A DNA stretch of 64,000 bases. Source: Paraburkholderia nodosa (GTDB lineage Bacteria > Pseudomonadota > Gammaproteobacteria > Burkholderiales > Burkholderiaceae). A program made the translations under genes and the position numbers. How positions within the stretch are numbered: the stretch's first letter is position 1; every line of letters starts with the position of its first letter. Location: NCBI RefSeq assembly GCF_001718195.1, contig NZ_MCNV01000005.1, positions 248,001 to 312,000 of the forward strand, given 5' to 3'. Positions 1 through 8,359 of this stretch are shown here, one piece after another. The notes below the pieces were generated by a model. That model was not told the origin of the DNA. It did no database searches and saw nothing but the letters and a program-made list of their open reading frames with translations.

Positions 1-1341
1 AAGCGCGTGGGCGAGCAGATCGCCGAGGCGATTCGCGTTCATCGGCCCATGCGCGGCCGCGCGTTGCGCGAGCGCGCGATCGGGCTGCTGGAGGAAGTCG
101 GCATTCGCGACCCTGAGCGGCGCGTGGACGACTACCCGTGGCAGCTTTCGGGCGGGATGCGCCAGCGCGTGATGATCGCGATGGCGATCGCGCTCGATCC
201 CGCGCTCGTGATCGCCGACGAGCCAACGACCGCGCTCGACGCCACCGTGCAGGCGTCGATCGTGCGTCTCTTGCGGCAGTTGCAGGAGCGGCACGGCACG
301 GCACTCGTCTTCGTGAGCCACGATCTCGCGCTTGTCTCCGAGATTGCTGACCGCATCGTCGTGATGCGGCATGGCGCGGTGGTGGAACACGGCGACGCGC
401 GCGAGGTGTACCGTGCGCCGGCTCATGCGTACACGCGCGAATTGCTCGCCGCTGCGCTGCCGGTTGCAGAGCCGGCGCGTGCGCCTGCCGCAGTGACCGG
501 CGCGGCGGCTTCCGGCACGCCGTTGCTATGCGTGGAAGCGCTCGAGCGCCGCCGCACGAGCCGGGCGGGTTGGCGCTCTCACGTCCGCACCGTGCTTCAG
601 GATGTCTCGTTCGATCTTCAGGATGGCGAAATTCTTGGCCTCGTGGGCGAATCGGGTTCGGGCAAGTCGACCATCGGACGTATCGTGGCTGGCTTCGACC
701 GTCCGGATGGCGGGCGTGTCCAGCTCGCGGGGCACACCTATGCCGAACCGGGCCGAGGCGCACCGCGGCTCGACGCCGCTACGCGCCGGGCGATCCAGAT
801 GGTGTTCCAGGATCCGTACGGCTCGCTCAATCCGCGCCAGCGCGTGGCGACGATCCTGGCCGAGCCGTTTGTTAATCAAGGCGAGTTGCCCGCGCCGCGT
901 ATCCGCGACGCCGTAGCTGCGCTCGCACAACGCGTTGGGCTTGCCGCCGGCTTGCTGGACCGTTATCCGGCGCAGCTTTCGGGCGGGCAGCGTCAGCGCG
1001 TGGCAATCGCGCGGGCAGTGGCCCTCCAGCCGCGCGTGGTGGTCGCCGACGAGCCCGTTTCGGCGCTCGATCTCACGACGCAACGCCATATCGTCGCGCT
1101 TTTGCGCTCGTTGCGCGAAACACTGCGCGTGTCGTTCCTGTTCATCTCGCACGATCTGGCCGTAGTGGGCGAACTGTGCGATCGCGTGATCGTGCTGGAA
1201 GGCGGCCGCATCGTCGAAACGGGTCCGGCCGCCGAGGTGCTCGCGCGCCCGCAGCATCCGTACACGCAGCGCCTCGTCGCTTCGATTCCTGGCCGCGGCC
1301 GGATTCTTTCATCGCATCTCGAGGAGGTCGATCATGTCTAG
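1..1341 (+). CDS. Fused dipeptide-type ABC transporter ATPase (two NBDs), 5' end outside window
   Basis: Energises a peptide/nickel-family (DppDF-like) importer in the cytoplasm. The open frame runs from base 1, so the true start and the first Walker A lie upstream; a GTG at 7 is only an internal codon. Counting from that GTG, the first domain shows LSGGM at about 47-51 and Walker B IADEP at about 69-73. A linker leads to a second complete domain with Walker A GESGSGKST at about 214-222, LSGGQ at about 325 and a VADEP Walker B at about 348. Both domains have the SHDL switch histidine region. Fused DppD-DppF ATPases are common in proteobacterial importers of this family. The stop overlaps the next start by 8 bp (ATGTCTAG), so it is co-translated with two permeases. 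Substrate unknown; the binding protein is not visible and may lie upstream. Confidence 0.93.
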   Translation, partial: KRVGEQIAEAIRVHRPMRGRALRERAIGLLEEVGIRDPERRVDDYPWQLSGGMRQRVMIAMAIALDPALVIADEPTTALDATVQASIVRLLRQLQERHGTALVFVSHDLALVSEIADRIVVMRHGAVVEHGDAREVYRAPAHAYTRELLAAALPVAEPARAPAAVTGAAASGTPLLCVEALERRRTSRAGWRSHVRTVLQDVSFDLQDGEILGLVGESGSGKSTIGRIVAGFDRPDGGRVQLAGHTYAEPGRGAPRLDAATRRAIQMVFQDPYGSLNPRQRVATILAEPFVNQGELPAPRIRDAVAALAQRVGLAAGLLDRYPAQLSGGQRQRVAIARAVALQPRVVVADEPVSALDLTTQRHIVALLRSLRETLRVSFLFISHDLAVVGELCDRVIVLEGGRIVETGPAAEVLARPQHPYTQRLVASIPGRGRILSSHLEEVDHV

Positions 1342-2278
1342 AAGCTCACCGGCGATCACGCCGGCCGGGCAGGGTGAGCGCCCCGCGAACGGCGCCTGGC
1401 GGCTCGTGCGCCGGCTGCTGCGCGAGCGCGCGGTGGTGGTGGGGCTGCTGATCGTGGCGTGCGTGGTGGGCGCGGCGCTGGCCGCGCCGCTCGCGGCTGC
1501 GTGGCTGGGCCACGGTCCCACCCAGCAGTTCCGCGACACCGCGCTCTCCGACATGGGCTTGCCGGTCGGACCGAGCCGCGCCTTTCCGTTTGGCGCCGAC
1601 GACAACGGTCGCGATGTGCTCGTTCGCACGCTCTATGGCGCGCGCCTGTCCTTGCTGATCGCGCTGCCGGCCACGACGCTCGCCATGATGTTCGGCACTG
1701 CGATCGGGCTCGCCGCCGGTTTTCTGGGCGGCGCGACGGACCGCATTCTTTCGCAGGCGATCGACGTGGCGCTGTCGTTTCCATTCGTCGTCACGTCGCT
1801 GAGCCTGCTGGCGTTCGCGCGCGGCGCCGATGGCGAGAGCGTGGTGGACCCGGCATTCCTCGTCGTCATCGTGATCGCGCTTTTCTCGTGGACCGCGTTC
1901 GCGCGACTCGCGCGCGGCCTCACGCTGGCGTTGCGGCAGCAACCGTTCGTCGAGGCGGCCGCGATGTCCGGCGCCGGGCGCCTGCGCGTGGTGTGGCGCG
2001 AAATCCTGCCGAATATCGCGCCTGCGGTGATCGTGTACTGGGCCGTGCAGTTGCCGACCAACATCATCGCGGAAGCCACGCTGTCGTTTCTCGGCGTGGG
2101 GGTCCAGGCGCCCAGCCCGAGTCTTGGCAACATGATCGCCGACGCGCAGCGCTCGTCCATGTATCAGGTGCAGCCGTGGTTCCTGCTCGGGCCCGGCATC
2201 ACGTTGTTTCTGATCGTGGTGGGCTTCAACTCGCTGGGCTCGGGACTGCGCGAAGTGCTGGACCCGAATCGCAGTTAG
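1334..2278 (+). CDS. ABC transporter permease, DppC-type
   Basis: Inner-membrane permease (314 aa) of the importer energised by the preceding fused ATPase. It has the DppC layout: an N-terminal membrane helix at about 35-55, a periplasmic stretch with the GADDNGRDV signature (LGTDxxGRD in the family) at about 85-93, then about five membrane segments. The cytoplasmic EAA loop appears as EAAAMSGAGRLRVVWREILP. The C-terminus ends in the usual SLGSGLREVLDPN. The ATG overlaps the ATPase stop by 8 bp. Gene order here is ATPase, DppC, DppB, the reverse of the usual order, and nothing on this strand follows the DppB gene. Substrate unknown. Confidence 0.93.
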   Translation: MSRSSPAITPAGQGERPANGAWRLVRRLLRERAVVVGLLIVACVVGAALAAPLAAAWLGHGPTQQFRDTALSDMGLPVGPSRAFPFGADDNGRDVLVRTLYGARLSLLIALPATTLAMMFGTAIGLAAGFLGGATDRILSQAIDVALSFPFVVTSLSLLAFARGADGESVVDPAFLVVIVIALFSWTAFARLARGLTLALRQQPFVEAAAMSGAGRLRVVWREILPNIAPAVIVYWAVQLPTNIIAEATLSFLGVGVQAPSPSLGNMIADAQRSSMYQVQPWFLLGPGITLFLIVVGFNSLGSGLREVLDPNRS

Positions 2279-2289
2279 GAGTACGCCGT

Positions 2290-3279
2290 ATGCACAGCCT
2301 TTCCCTCCGGGTGCTCAGAACGATCTCGACGCTGCTGATCGTGCTGCTGGCCACCTTCCTCATCACGCGCATCGCCTATCGCGACCCGGCCGTCATGCTC
2401 GCGCCGCGCAACGCGAACCAGCAGACGATAGATGCGGTGGCCCATGCGCTGCGCCTCGACGAACCGTGGTACCGCCAACTCGCCTACTACGTCTATCGCG
2501 GGCCCCACATTCAGGGCGCGCCGATGGGGCTCGCGCACTGGCCGCCCGCGATGGGCTACTCGTTCCGGCATCAGGCGCCCGTCACCGAACTGATCCTCGC
2601 CAAGGTGCCGGTCACGCTCTGCCTCGCGGCTGGCGCGCTGGTGATTTCGGTGCTGTTTTCCGTGGCGCTCGGCGTGATCGCCGCGCGCTTCGCCGGGTCG
2701 TGGCTCGATCGTGCACTCGCCGCGTTTGCTTATACCGCGCTATCGGTGCCTACCTTCCTGAGCGGCGTGCTCGCCTCGTATTTCCTGTTCTTCCAGCTTT
2801 CGTTGCGCGGCATCCACCTCTTTCCCGGAGGCGGCTACGTATCGCCCAGCGAAAGCATCGGCGAGTGGGCGCGCCATCTCGTGCTGCCCTGGCTGACCTT
2901 GTCGATCGCGGAAGTGGGGATTTTCCAGCGCGTCGTGCGCGCGCAGATGCTCAACGTGCTGAGCGCCGACTACGTGCGGACCGCACGCGCCAAGGGCGTG
3001 CCGGAGTGGCAGGTGCTGCTGCGCCATGCATGGTCGGCGGCGCTCAATCCGGTGCTTGCGCTAGGCGCGCTGGAGTTCGCCGCGATCATGGGCGGCGCGA
3101 TCGTCACCGAGCAGATGTTCGGGCTCGATGGCGTGGGCCGGCTGGCGGTGACTTCGGCGCTCGACGGCGACTTTCCGGTGGTGATCGGCACGACGATCTT
3201 CGCGGCCTTCGTGTTCGTCGTGTGCACGCTGGCCGTCGATCTGATCGTGCGCTGGCGCGATCCGGCGAGCGCGGCGTGA
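2290..3279 (+). CDS. ABC transporter permease, DppB-type
   Basis: Second inner-membrane permease (329 aa) of the same importer. I chose the ATG at 2290 because AGGAG lies 6-7 bp upstream and the protein then begins with a typical first helix (SLRVLRTISTLLIVLLATFL); the same frame is open far upstream but only as a shadow. Following helix 1 is a periplasmic region, then about five membrane segments. The EAA loop (YVRTARAKGVPEWQVLLRHA) is at about 225-244, followed by a GGAIVTEQMFGLDGVGRL stretch typical of DppB. It is 11 bp downstream of the DppC-type gene and convergent with the monooxygenase gene at 3342. Confidence 0.92.
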   Translation: MHSLSLRVLRTISTLLIVLLATFLITRIAYRDPAVMLAPRNANQQTIDAVAHALRLDEPWYRQLAYYVYRGPHIQGAPMGLAHWPPAMGYSFRHQAPVTELILAKVPVTLCLAAGALVISVLFSVALGVIAARFAGSWLDRALAAFAYTALSVPTFLSGVLASYFLFFQLSLRGIHLFPGGGYVSPSESIGEWARHLVLPWLTLSIAEVGIFQRVVRAQMLNVLSADYVRTARAKGVPEWQVLLRHAWSAALNPVLALGALEFAAIMGGAIVTEQMFGLDGVGRLAVTSALDGDFPVVIGTTIFAAFVFVVCTLAVDLIVRWRDPASAA

Positions 3280-3299
3280 GCGCTCGGTGGTGATCGGCC

Positions 3300-3312
3300 G
3301 GGCGGTTCGCCC
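3300..3312. terminator. Small GC hairpin between convergent genes
   Basis: GGGCG-GTT-CGCCC lies in the 62-bp gap between two converging operons and could slow polymerase on either strand. There is no T-run on either side, so it is not a classical intrinsic terminator. Confidence 0.3.
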
Positions 3313-3341
3313 AGGCGGGTCGCCGGGATAGCCGCGAGCCC

Positions 3342-4730
3342 TCAGTGCACCAGCGTCTGCGGGGCGCCGCGCACCACCTCGCGCAGCATGCGCGCCGGAT
3401 GGTGGTCGGGCAGGTTCGGACCGCGCCCGTGAATCTTTTCGCGCAGCGTGCCGGGGGCGTACTCGGTTTGCATCAGGCCGCGCTTTTGCAGCACGGGCAC
3501 CACGTGATCGACAAACTCGGTCCACCAGCCGAGCGTCGTGACCGGCACGACGTTGAAGCCGTCGACGCCCGCGTCGGCGTAGCGCTGCACTTCGTCGGCA
3601 ATCTGTTCCGGCGTGCCGGCGAAGCGTGCCGACACGGTCTCCTTCAGGAGGTCGCCGAACGTAACCGTGCGGTCCGGCGCGGCTTCGATGAAGGCCCGCA
3701 CGTTGCCGCGCACGTGGTTGGTCAGCAGCAGTTCGGAGAGCGGCCGGTTCGGATCGATGTCGGATAGATCGACGCCGAGGCTGCCGCTATAGAACGCCTG
3801 GAGCGCTTCGACGCTCAGCCATTCCTTCAGCTCGCGGCGGCGCGCCTGCGCTTCCTGTTCCGTCGAGCCGATAACGGGTGCGAGCGACACGATGATCTTC
3901 AGCTCGTCCCCGTCGCGGCCGAACGCGCGCGCCCGCGCACGCAGATCGGCCACATGCTTCGCGGCGCTTTCCGGCGTGCGCGCCGCAATGAAGGTCGCTT
4001 CGGCGTGGCGCGCCGCGAAGGTGCGTCCCGCTTCCGAGCCGCCCGCCTGGAACAGCAGCGGCGTGCGCTGCGGCGAGGGCTCGGCGAGGTGCGGCCCCTC
4101 CACGCTATAACGTGCGCCGCGATGCAGGATCTTGCGCACCTTCGAAGGCTCCGCGAATACGCCGCGCTCGAAGTCGGCGACGCGCGCGTCGTCGTCCCAG
4201 CTCGCTTCCCACAGCTTGTAGACGACCTCGACGTATTCCTCGGCCCAGCGGTAGCGCTCGTCGTGCTCCTCGAGCTTGTCGTGGCCGAAATTGCGCGCGG
4301 CGTTGTCGAGATACGAGGTGACGATATTCCACGCGACGCGCCCGTCGGACAGATGATCGAGCGTCGACATACGGCGTGCGAAGTCGAACGGATAGTCCTG
4401 GATCACCGAACTCGTTACCGCGAAGCCCACATGCTCGGTGGCCGCCGCGAGCGCGGAGACGAGACTCGCGGGGTCGAGGCTCGGGAACTGCATCGCCGTG
4501 CGGATCGCGGTGTCGCCGTTGCCGCGAAAGCGGTCGTAGACGCCCACCACGTCGGCGAGAAAAACCGTATCGAAGCGGCCTCGCTCGACCGTCTTCGCGA
4601 GTTCGATCCACGGTTGCAGACGCTTGTATTCGAGCTGGCCGCGTCCTTCCGGGTGCCGCCAGTAGCCGTGGCTATGATGGTTGGGCGTGACGTGGGTGAA
4701 GGCGTTGAAGATCAGTCGGCGGCGGGTCAT
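3342..4730 (-). CDS. NtaA/SnaA/DszA-type FMNH2-dependent monooxygenase (LLM class)
   Basis: A 462-aa flavin monooxygenase of the bacterial luciferase-like fold. Relatives use FMNH2 from a separate reductase to oxidise nitrilotriacetate, dibenzothiophene sulfone, pristinamycin and similar compounds. It begins MTRRRLIFNAFTHVTPNHHS and shows the family's HPEG-type start, the FDTVFLAD strand near 55, DHLSDGRVAWNIVTSYLD near 135, QAGGSEAG near 240, and the C-terminal GFNVVPVT followed by FVDHVVPVLQKRGL. The ATG at 4730 overlaps the upstream ATPase stop as ATGA, so the enzyme is translated with a peptide-type importer. The inference is that it works on the imported substrate, releasing sulfur or amine. 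No flavin reductase gene is nearby. Confidence 0.92.
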   Translation of the reverse strand: MTRRRLIFNAFTHVTPNHHSHGYWRHPEGRGQLEYKRLQPWIELAKTVERGRFDTVFLADVVGVYDRFRGNGDTAIRTAMQFPSLDPASLVSALAAATEHVGFAVTSSVIQDYPFDFARRMSTLDHLSDGRVAWNIVTSYLDNAARNFGHDKLEEHDERYRWAEEYVEVVYKLWEASWDDDARVADFERGVFAEPSKVRKILHRGARYSVEGPHLAEPSPQRTPLLFQAGGSEAGRTFAARHAEATFIAARTPESAAKHVADLRARARAFGRDGDELKIIVSLAPVIGSTEQEAQARRRELKEWLSVEALQAFYSGSLGVDLSDIDPNRPLSELLLTNHVRGNVRAFIEAAPDRTVTFGDLLKETVSARFAGTPEQIADEVQRYADAGVDGFNVVPVTTLGWWTEFVDHVVPVLQKRGLMQTEYAPGTLREKIHGRGPNLPDHHPARMLREVVRGAPQTLVH

Positions 4731-6430
4731 GAAAGCAGTTCCGTGAGCGGGGCGCGGCCTGCGGGTGCGGCCGCTCGCACGGGCAGCACCGCGTCGAGCA
4801 GGCGTAGCGTCGACGGGTGCCTTGCGTTGGCGCGCAAGTTGGCCGCGTCGAGCGTTTCGATGATGCGTCCGCGCTCCATCACGGCTACGCGGTCGCACAG
4901 GAATTCGATCACGGGCAGGCTGTGACCGATGAAGAGATAAGTGAGGCCGAGCGATTCGCGCAGCTCCAGCAGCAGGTTCAGAACCTGCGCCTGGATCGAG
5001 ACGTCGAGCGCGGACGTCGGCTCGTCGAGCACGATGAATTCCGGCTTGACGACCAGCGCGCGCGCAATGCCGATGCGCTGCCGCTGGCCGCCCGAGAACG
5101 CGTGCGGATAACGGCTCAGATGCCGCGCTTCGAGGCCCACGCGTTCGAGGGCTTCCTGGGCGAGTTCGCGGGCGTGCGCGCGGTCGTGCGCCACGCTGAG
5201 CCGCAGCGCGGGATCGGTCAGTTGGTCCAGCAAGGTGCGGCGCGCATTGAGCGACGACGCGCTGTCCTGGAACACGAACTGGAAGCGCCGGCGAAATGCC
5301 TTGAGCGCGGCGCCGTCCAGCTTCGCGAGGTCCGCGCCGTCGAAACGCACGGTGCCTTCGCTTGCGGGCAGCAGTTGCGCGATCACGCGCGCAAGCGTCG
5401 ACTTGCCCGAGCCGGACGCGCCGATCAGGCCGAAGATCTCGCCGCGCCTTACCTCGAAGCCGGCATCGCTCACGGCGTCGAAGCGGCGCGTGCGCGAGGG
5501 CAGCCATGATCTCGCGGTGACGAACGTGCGGCACACGCCGCGCGCTTCGAGCAGCACGGGCGCAGCGTCCGGCTTCGGTGCCGGCGCAGCGCGCCTCGCG
5601 CCGGCAACACCGAGCCGCCGCGAAGGCGACGGATCGCGCGCGCGCAGGCCGATCTCGGGCACGGCGTCGATCAGGCTGCGTGTGTAGGCATGCTTCGGGG
5701 CCGCGAGCACGTCCGCGGTGCGGCCCTGTTCGACGATCTGGCCCGCGCGCATCACCGCGACGCGCTGGCTCAGTTCGGCGACCACGCCAAAGTCATGCGT
5801 GATGATCAGGATCGCTACGCCGTGTTCCCGGTTCAGGCGCTTGAGCAGGCCGAGTATCTCTTTCTGCAGGACCGCGTCGAGCGCGGTGGTCGGCTCGTCG
5901 GCGATCAACAGGCGCGGGTGGTTGAGCGTGGCGAGCGCGATCATCACGCGCTGGCGCATGCCGCCGCTCAACTGGTGTGGCCAGGCGCGCAGCGTGCGCG
6001 CCGGGTCGTCGATGCCGACGTCCGCGAGCGCTTCTGTTGCGCGCGCAAGCGCCTGCGCGCGGGAGAGCGGGTGGCGCAAGCGCGCCGTGACGGCGAGTTG
6101 ATCGCCGATGCGTAGCGTGGGATCGAGCGCGCTCAGCGGGTTCTGGAAGATCGTGGCGACGCCCGTGCCGCGCAAGCGTTCGAGTTGCGCTTCGGGGAGG
6201 CCGACGAGCGGCTGGCCATCGAAGGCGATGCGGCCGCGCACGCGCGTCACACCGCGCGGCAGCAGTCCGTTGATCGCCGCGGCTGTGACGCTTTTGCCGG
6301 AACCGGATTCGCCGACCAGCGCGACGATCTCGCCCGCGTCGAGCGAGAGGCTTACGCCGCGCACGGCCGGTTCGGCGCCGCGCGGGCCGGTGAAATCCAC
6401 TTCGAGTTGTTCGATGTCGAGCAGAGGCAT
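4727..6430 (-). CDS. Fused dipeptide-type ABC transporter ATPase (DppD-DppF fusion)
   Basis: A 567-aa cytoplasmic ATPase with two complete nucleotide-binding domains for the importer encoded by the next three genes upstream on the minus strand. The first domain has Walker A GESGSGKS at about 40-47, then LSGGMRQRV and [11 protein letters not shown]; the second has GASGSGKST, FSGGQRQRIGIARA and IVLDEPTSALD. A linker of about 30 residues rich in Ala/Pro/Arg joins them. The ATG at 6430 gives the usual MPLLDIEQLEVDF start. The stop is coupled (ATGA) to the monooxygenase gene, so transport and oxidation genes share one transcript. Confidence 0.94.
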   Translation of the reverse strand: MPLLDIEQLEVDFTGPRGAEPAVRGVSLSLDAGEIVALVGESGSGKSVTAAAINGLLPRGVTRVRGRIAFDGQPLVGLPEAQLERLRGTGVATIFQNPLSALDPTLRIGDQLAVTARLRHPLSRAQALARATEALADVGIDDPARTLRAWPHQLSGGMRQRVMIALATLNHPRLLIADEPTTALDAVLQKEILGLLKRLNREHGVAILIITHDFGVVAELSQRVAVMRAGQIVEQGRTADVLAAPKHAYTRSLIDAVPEIGLRARDPSPSRRLGVAGARRAAPAPKPDAAPVLLEARGVCRTFVTARSWLPSRTRRFDAVSDAGFEVRRGEIFGLIGASGSGKSTLARVIAQLLPASEGTVRFDGADLAKLDGAALKAFRRRFQFVFQDSASSLNARRTLLDQLTDPALRLSVAHDRAHARELAQEALERVGLEARHLSRYPHAFSGGQRQRIGIARALVVKPEFIVLDEPTSALDVSIQAQVLNLLLELRESLGLTYLFIGHSLPVIEFLCDRVAVMERGRIIETLDAANLRANARHPSTLRLLDAVLPVRAAAPAGRAPLTELLS

Positions 6431-6455
6431 GATGTGCGAAGAGGAGGGCGGGTCG

Positions 6456-7370
6456 TCAGCCTTGCGGGTCGAGCGCGTCGCGCAGGCCGTCGCCGAGCCA
6501 GTTGAAGGCGACCGACACGGCAACGATCGCGAGGGCGGGCAGCGTGGCAACGTGCGCGCCGCCGGTCAGCATCACTTTCGCGCCTTCGCTCACCATGCGC
6601 CCCCAGTCGGGCATGGGCGGCTGCACGCCGAGTCCGAGATAGCTGAGCCCCGCGAGAAACACGATCATCCCGCCGCACAGGGTCGTGCCGTAGACGACGA
6701 GCGGCGTCAGCACGTTCGGCAGAATGTCGCGCGTGACGATGTCGAATGTCGAAGCGCCCAGCGCGCGCGCCGCTTCGACATACTCGCGCTCGCGCTCGGC
6801 GCGCACGTTCGCGAATACGACGCGGGTCAGATAAGGCAGGGCGCTGAACAGTACGGTCACGGCCGCCGTGAACGGACCCGCGCCGAACACGGTGGCGAGG
6901 TTGATGGCGAGCAGGATCATCGGGAACGCGAACAGCAGGTCCGTCACGCGCATCACGACGATCGCGGCGAGGCCGCGCGAGTAGCCGGCGTAGAGCCCGA
7001 GCGCGAGGCTCGCCACGCAGGCCGCGAACACCGACGCGACGACGATCGCGAGCGACGTGCGGCCGCCCCACAGCAGGCGGCTCGTCATGTCGCGGCCCTG
7101 TACGTCGAGCCCCAGCCAGTGGCCGGGCGTGCCGACGCCGGCGAGGCGCGCGGCGGGTTCGGCGTAGTTCGGGTCGTAGGGCGCGAGCCAGGGCGCGGCC
7201 AGCGAGGCGAGCACCGCCAGCGCGATGATGACAATGCCCGCCAGGGCCAGCCGGTTGGCGGCGAGGCGCGCCAACGCATCGCGCCAGCGCGGCGGCTCGG
7301 CGAGCGCGTCGTGCGGGGCGGCGCCGTAGGTGTCGTCGATTGGCGCGGCGGAGAGATCGGCTTGCGGCAT
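6456..7370 (-). CDS. ABC transporter permease, DppC-type
   Basis: Inner-membrane permease, 304 aa. The ATG at 7370 (MPQADL) has AAGGA about 8 bp upstream and is preferred over an ATG 27 bp earlier. Visible are an N-terminal helix at about 37-60, the LGLDVQGRDMTSRLLWGG loop (DppC signature LGTDxxGRD), about five further helices, and an EAA loop (EAARALGASTFDIVTRDILP). It ends in WLGDGLRDALDPQG, typical of the family. It pairs with the DppB-type permease 41 bp upstream. Confidence 0.93.
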   Translation of the reverse strand: MPQADLSAAPIDDTYGAAPHDALAEPPRWRDALARLAANRLALAGIVIIALAVLASLAAPWLAPYDPNYAEPAARLAGVGTPGHWLGLDVQGRDMTSRLLWGGRTSLAIVVASVFAACVASLALGLYAGYSRGLAAIVVMRVTDLLFAFPMILLAINLATVFGAGPFTAAVTVLFSALPYLTRVVFANVRAEREREYVEAARALGASTFDIVTRDILPNVLTPLVVYGTTLCGGMIVFLAGLSYLGLGVQPPMPDWGRMVSEGAKVMLTGGAHVATLPALAIVAVSVAFNWLGDGLRDALDPQG

Positions 7371-7411
7371 GGGGAGGATCCTTGAAACGCGTTGCACCCA
7401 GGCTCAGGCCA

Positions 7412-8359
7412 TCAGGCCCGCAGGCGGGGATTCAACAGGTCGAGCGCGATATCGGTGGCGAGGTTGCAGGCGACGAAGCACGCCGCAACGAGCATGACGC
7501 CCGCCTGTTCGAGCGGATAGTCGCGTCCGGCCGCGGCCACATAGAGCTGCGAGCCGAGGCCTGGCCAGGCGAACACGTTCTCGACGAGAATCACGCCCGA
7601 AAGCAGATAGCCGATTTGCAGACCCGTCATGTTGACGACGGGCGCAAGCAGGTTGCGGCCCACGTGGCGGCGCAGCAGCGTGCCGCGCGGAAAGCCCAGC
7701 GAGCGGAAGGTGCGAACGTAGTCCGCCCGCTCGATCTCGATGACGCTGGAGCGGACGAGGCGCGCGAGGATCAGCATCGAGATGACGGCCGCCGAGAATG
7801 CGGGCAGCACCAGGTGGCGCAGCGTATCGAGCGCGCCGCCGTCGCCGCGCAGATCGGCGATGCCCGACGAAGGCAGCCAGTGCAGCTTGAGCGAGAACAG
7901 CCAGACGAGCGCGAGGCCGAGCCAGAAGATCGGCACGTTATGGCCGAGCTGGATCACGAACATGGAAACGGCGTCGGCGCGGGTGCCGCGCCTCAAGCCC
8001 GCGAACACGCCGATCGCCACGCCGAACACCACGCACAGCACGACGGCGGCGGCCGTGAGCAGCGCCGTGTTGTAGAACGCCGGCGCGAGGAGGCTCGCCA
8101 CGGGCACCTTGAAGATGATCGAATCGCCCCATCGCCCCGAGAGGAAATGGCCCAGCCACACGAAGTACTGCTCGGCGAGCGGGCGATCCAGCCCGTAGGC
8201 GTGGCGTAGCGCATCAATGGCCGCCTGCGGCACCTGGCCCGAGAGCGCGTTCGAGATGGGGTCCCCGGGCGCCAGGTGCGCCGACACGAACACGAGCACC
8301 GAGATCGCGAGGAAGAGCGGAATGGCCAGCAGCAGGCGCAGGAGGATCGTGCGGATCAT
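7412..8359 (-). CDS. ABC transporter permease, DppB-type
   Basis: Inner-membrane permease, 315 aa. It starts MIRTILLRLLLAIPLFLAIS at 8359, where the ATG overlaps the stop of the binding-protein gene (ATGA). The longer open frame upstream is a shadow inside that gene. It has the DppB layout with the ISVLVFVSAHLAPGDP segment after helix 1, the EAA loop DYVRTFRSLGFPRGTLLRRH, and SGVILVENVFAWPGLGSQL near the end. It is the second gene of the five-gene minus-strand operon. Confidence 0.93.
   Translation of the reverse strand: MIRTILLRLLLAIPLFLAISVLVFVSAHLAPGDPISNALSGQVPQAAIDALRHAYGLDRPLAEQYFVWLGHFLSGRWGDSIIFKVPVASLLAPAFYNTALLTAAAVVLCVVFGVAIGVFAGLRRGTRADAVSMFVIQLGHNVPIFWLGLALVWLFSLKLHWLPSSGIADLRGDGGALDTLRHLVLPAFSAAVISMLILARLVRSSVIEIERADYVRTFRSLGFPRGTLLRRHVGRNLLAPVVNMTGLQIGYLLSGVILVENVFAWPGLGSQLYVAAAGRDYPLEQAGVMLVAACFVACNLATDIALDLLNPRLRA

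Noticed and set aside
1459-2289. Open frame extending upstream of the DppB-type permease start.
   Set aside because: It overlaps the DppC-type gene in another frame and encodes an Arg-rich shadow; the ATG at 2290 has a good ribosome site and the proper first helix.
4731-5534. Apparent 268-codon extension of the NtaA-type monooxygenase.
   Set aside because: It lies inside the fused ATPase gene and has no family similarity; the family's normal start is at 4730.
6108-7385. Long plus-strand frame of 425 codons.
   Set aside because: Antisense to the permease and ATPase genes, very rich in Arg/Gly/Glu/His, no domain.
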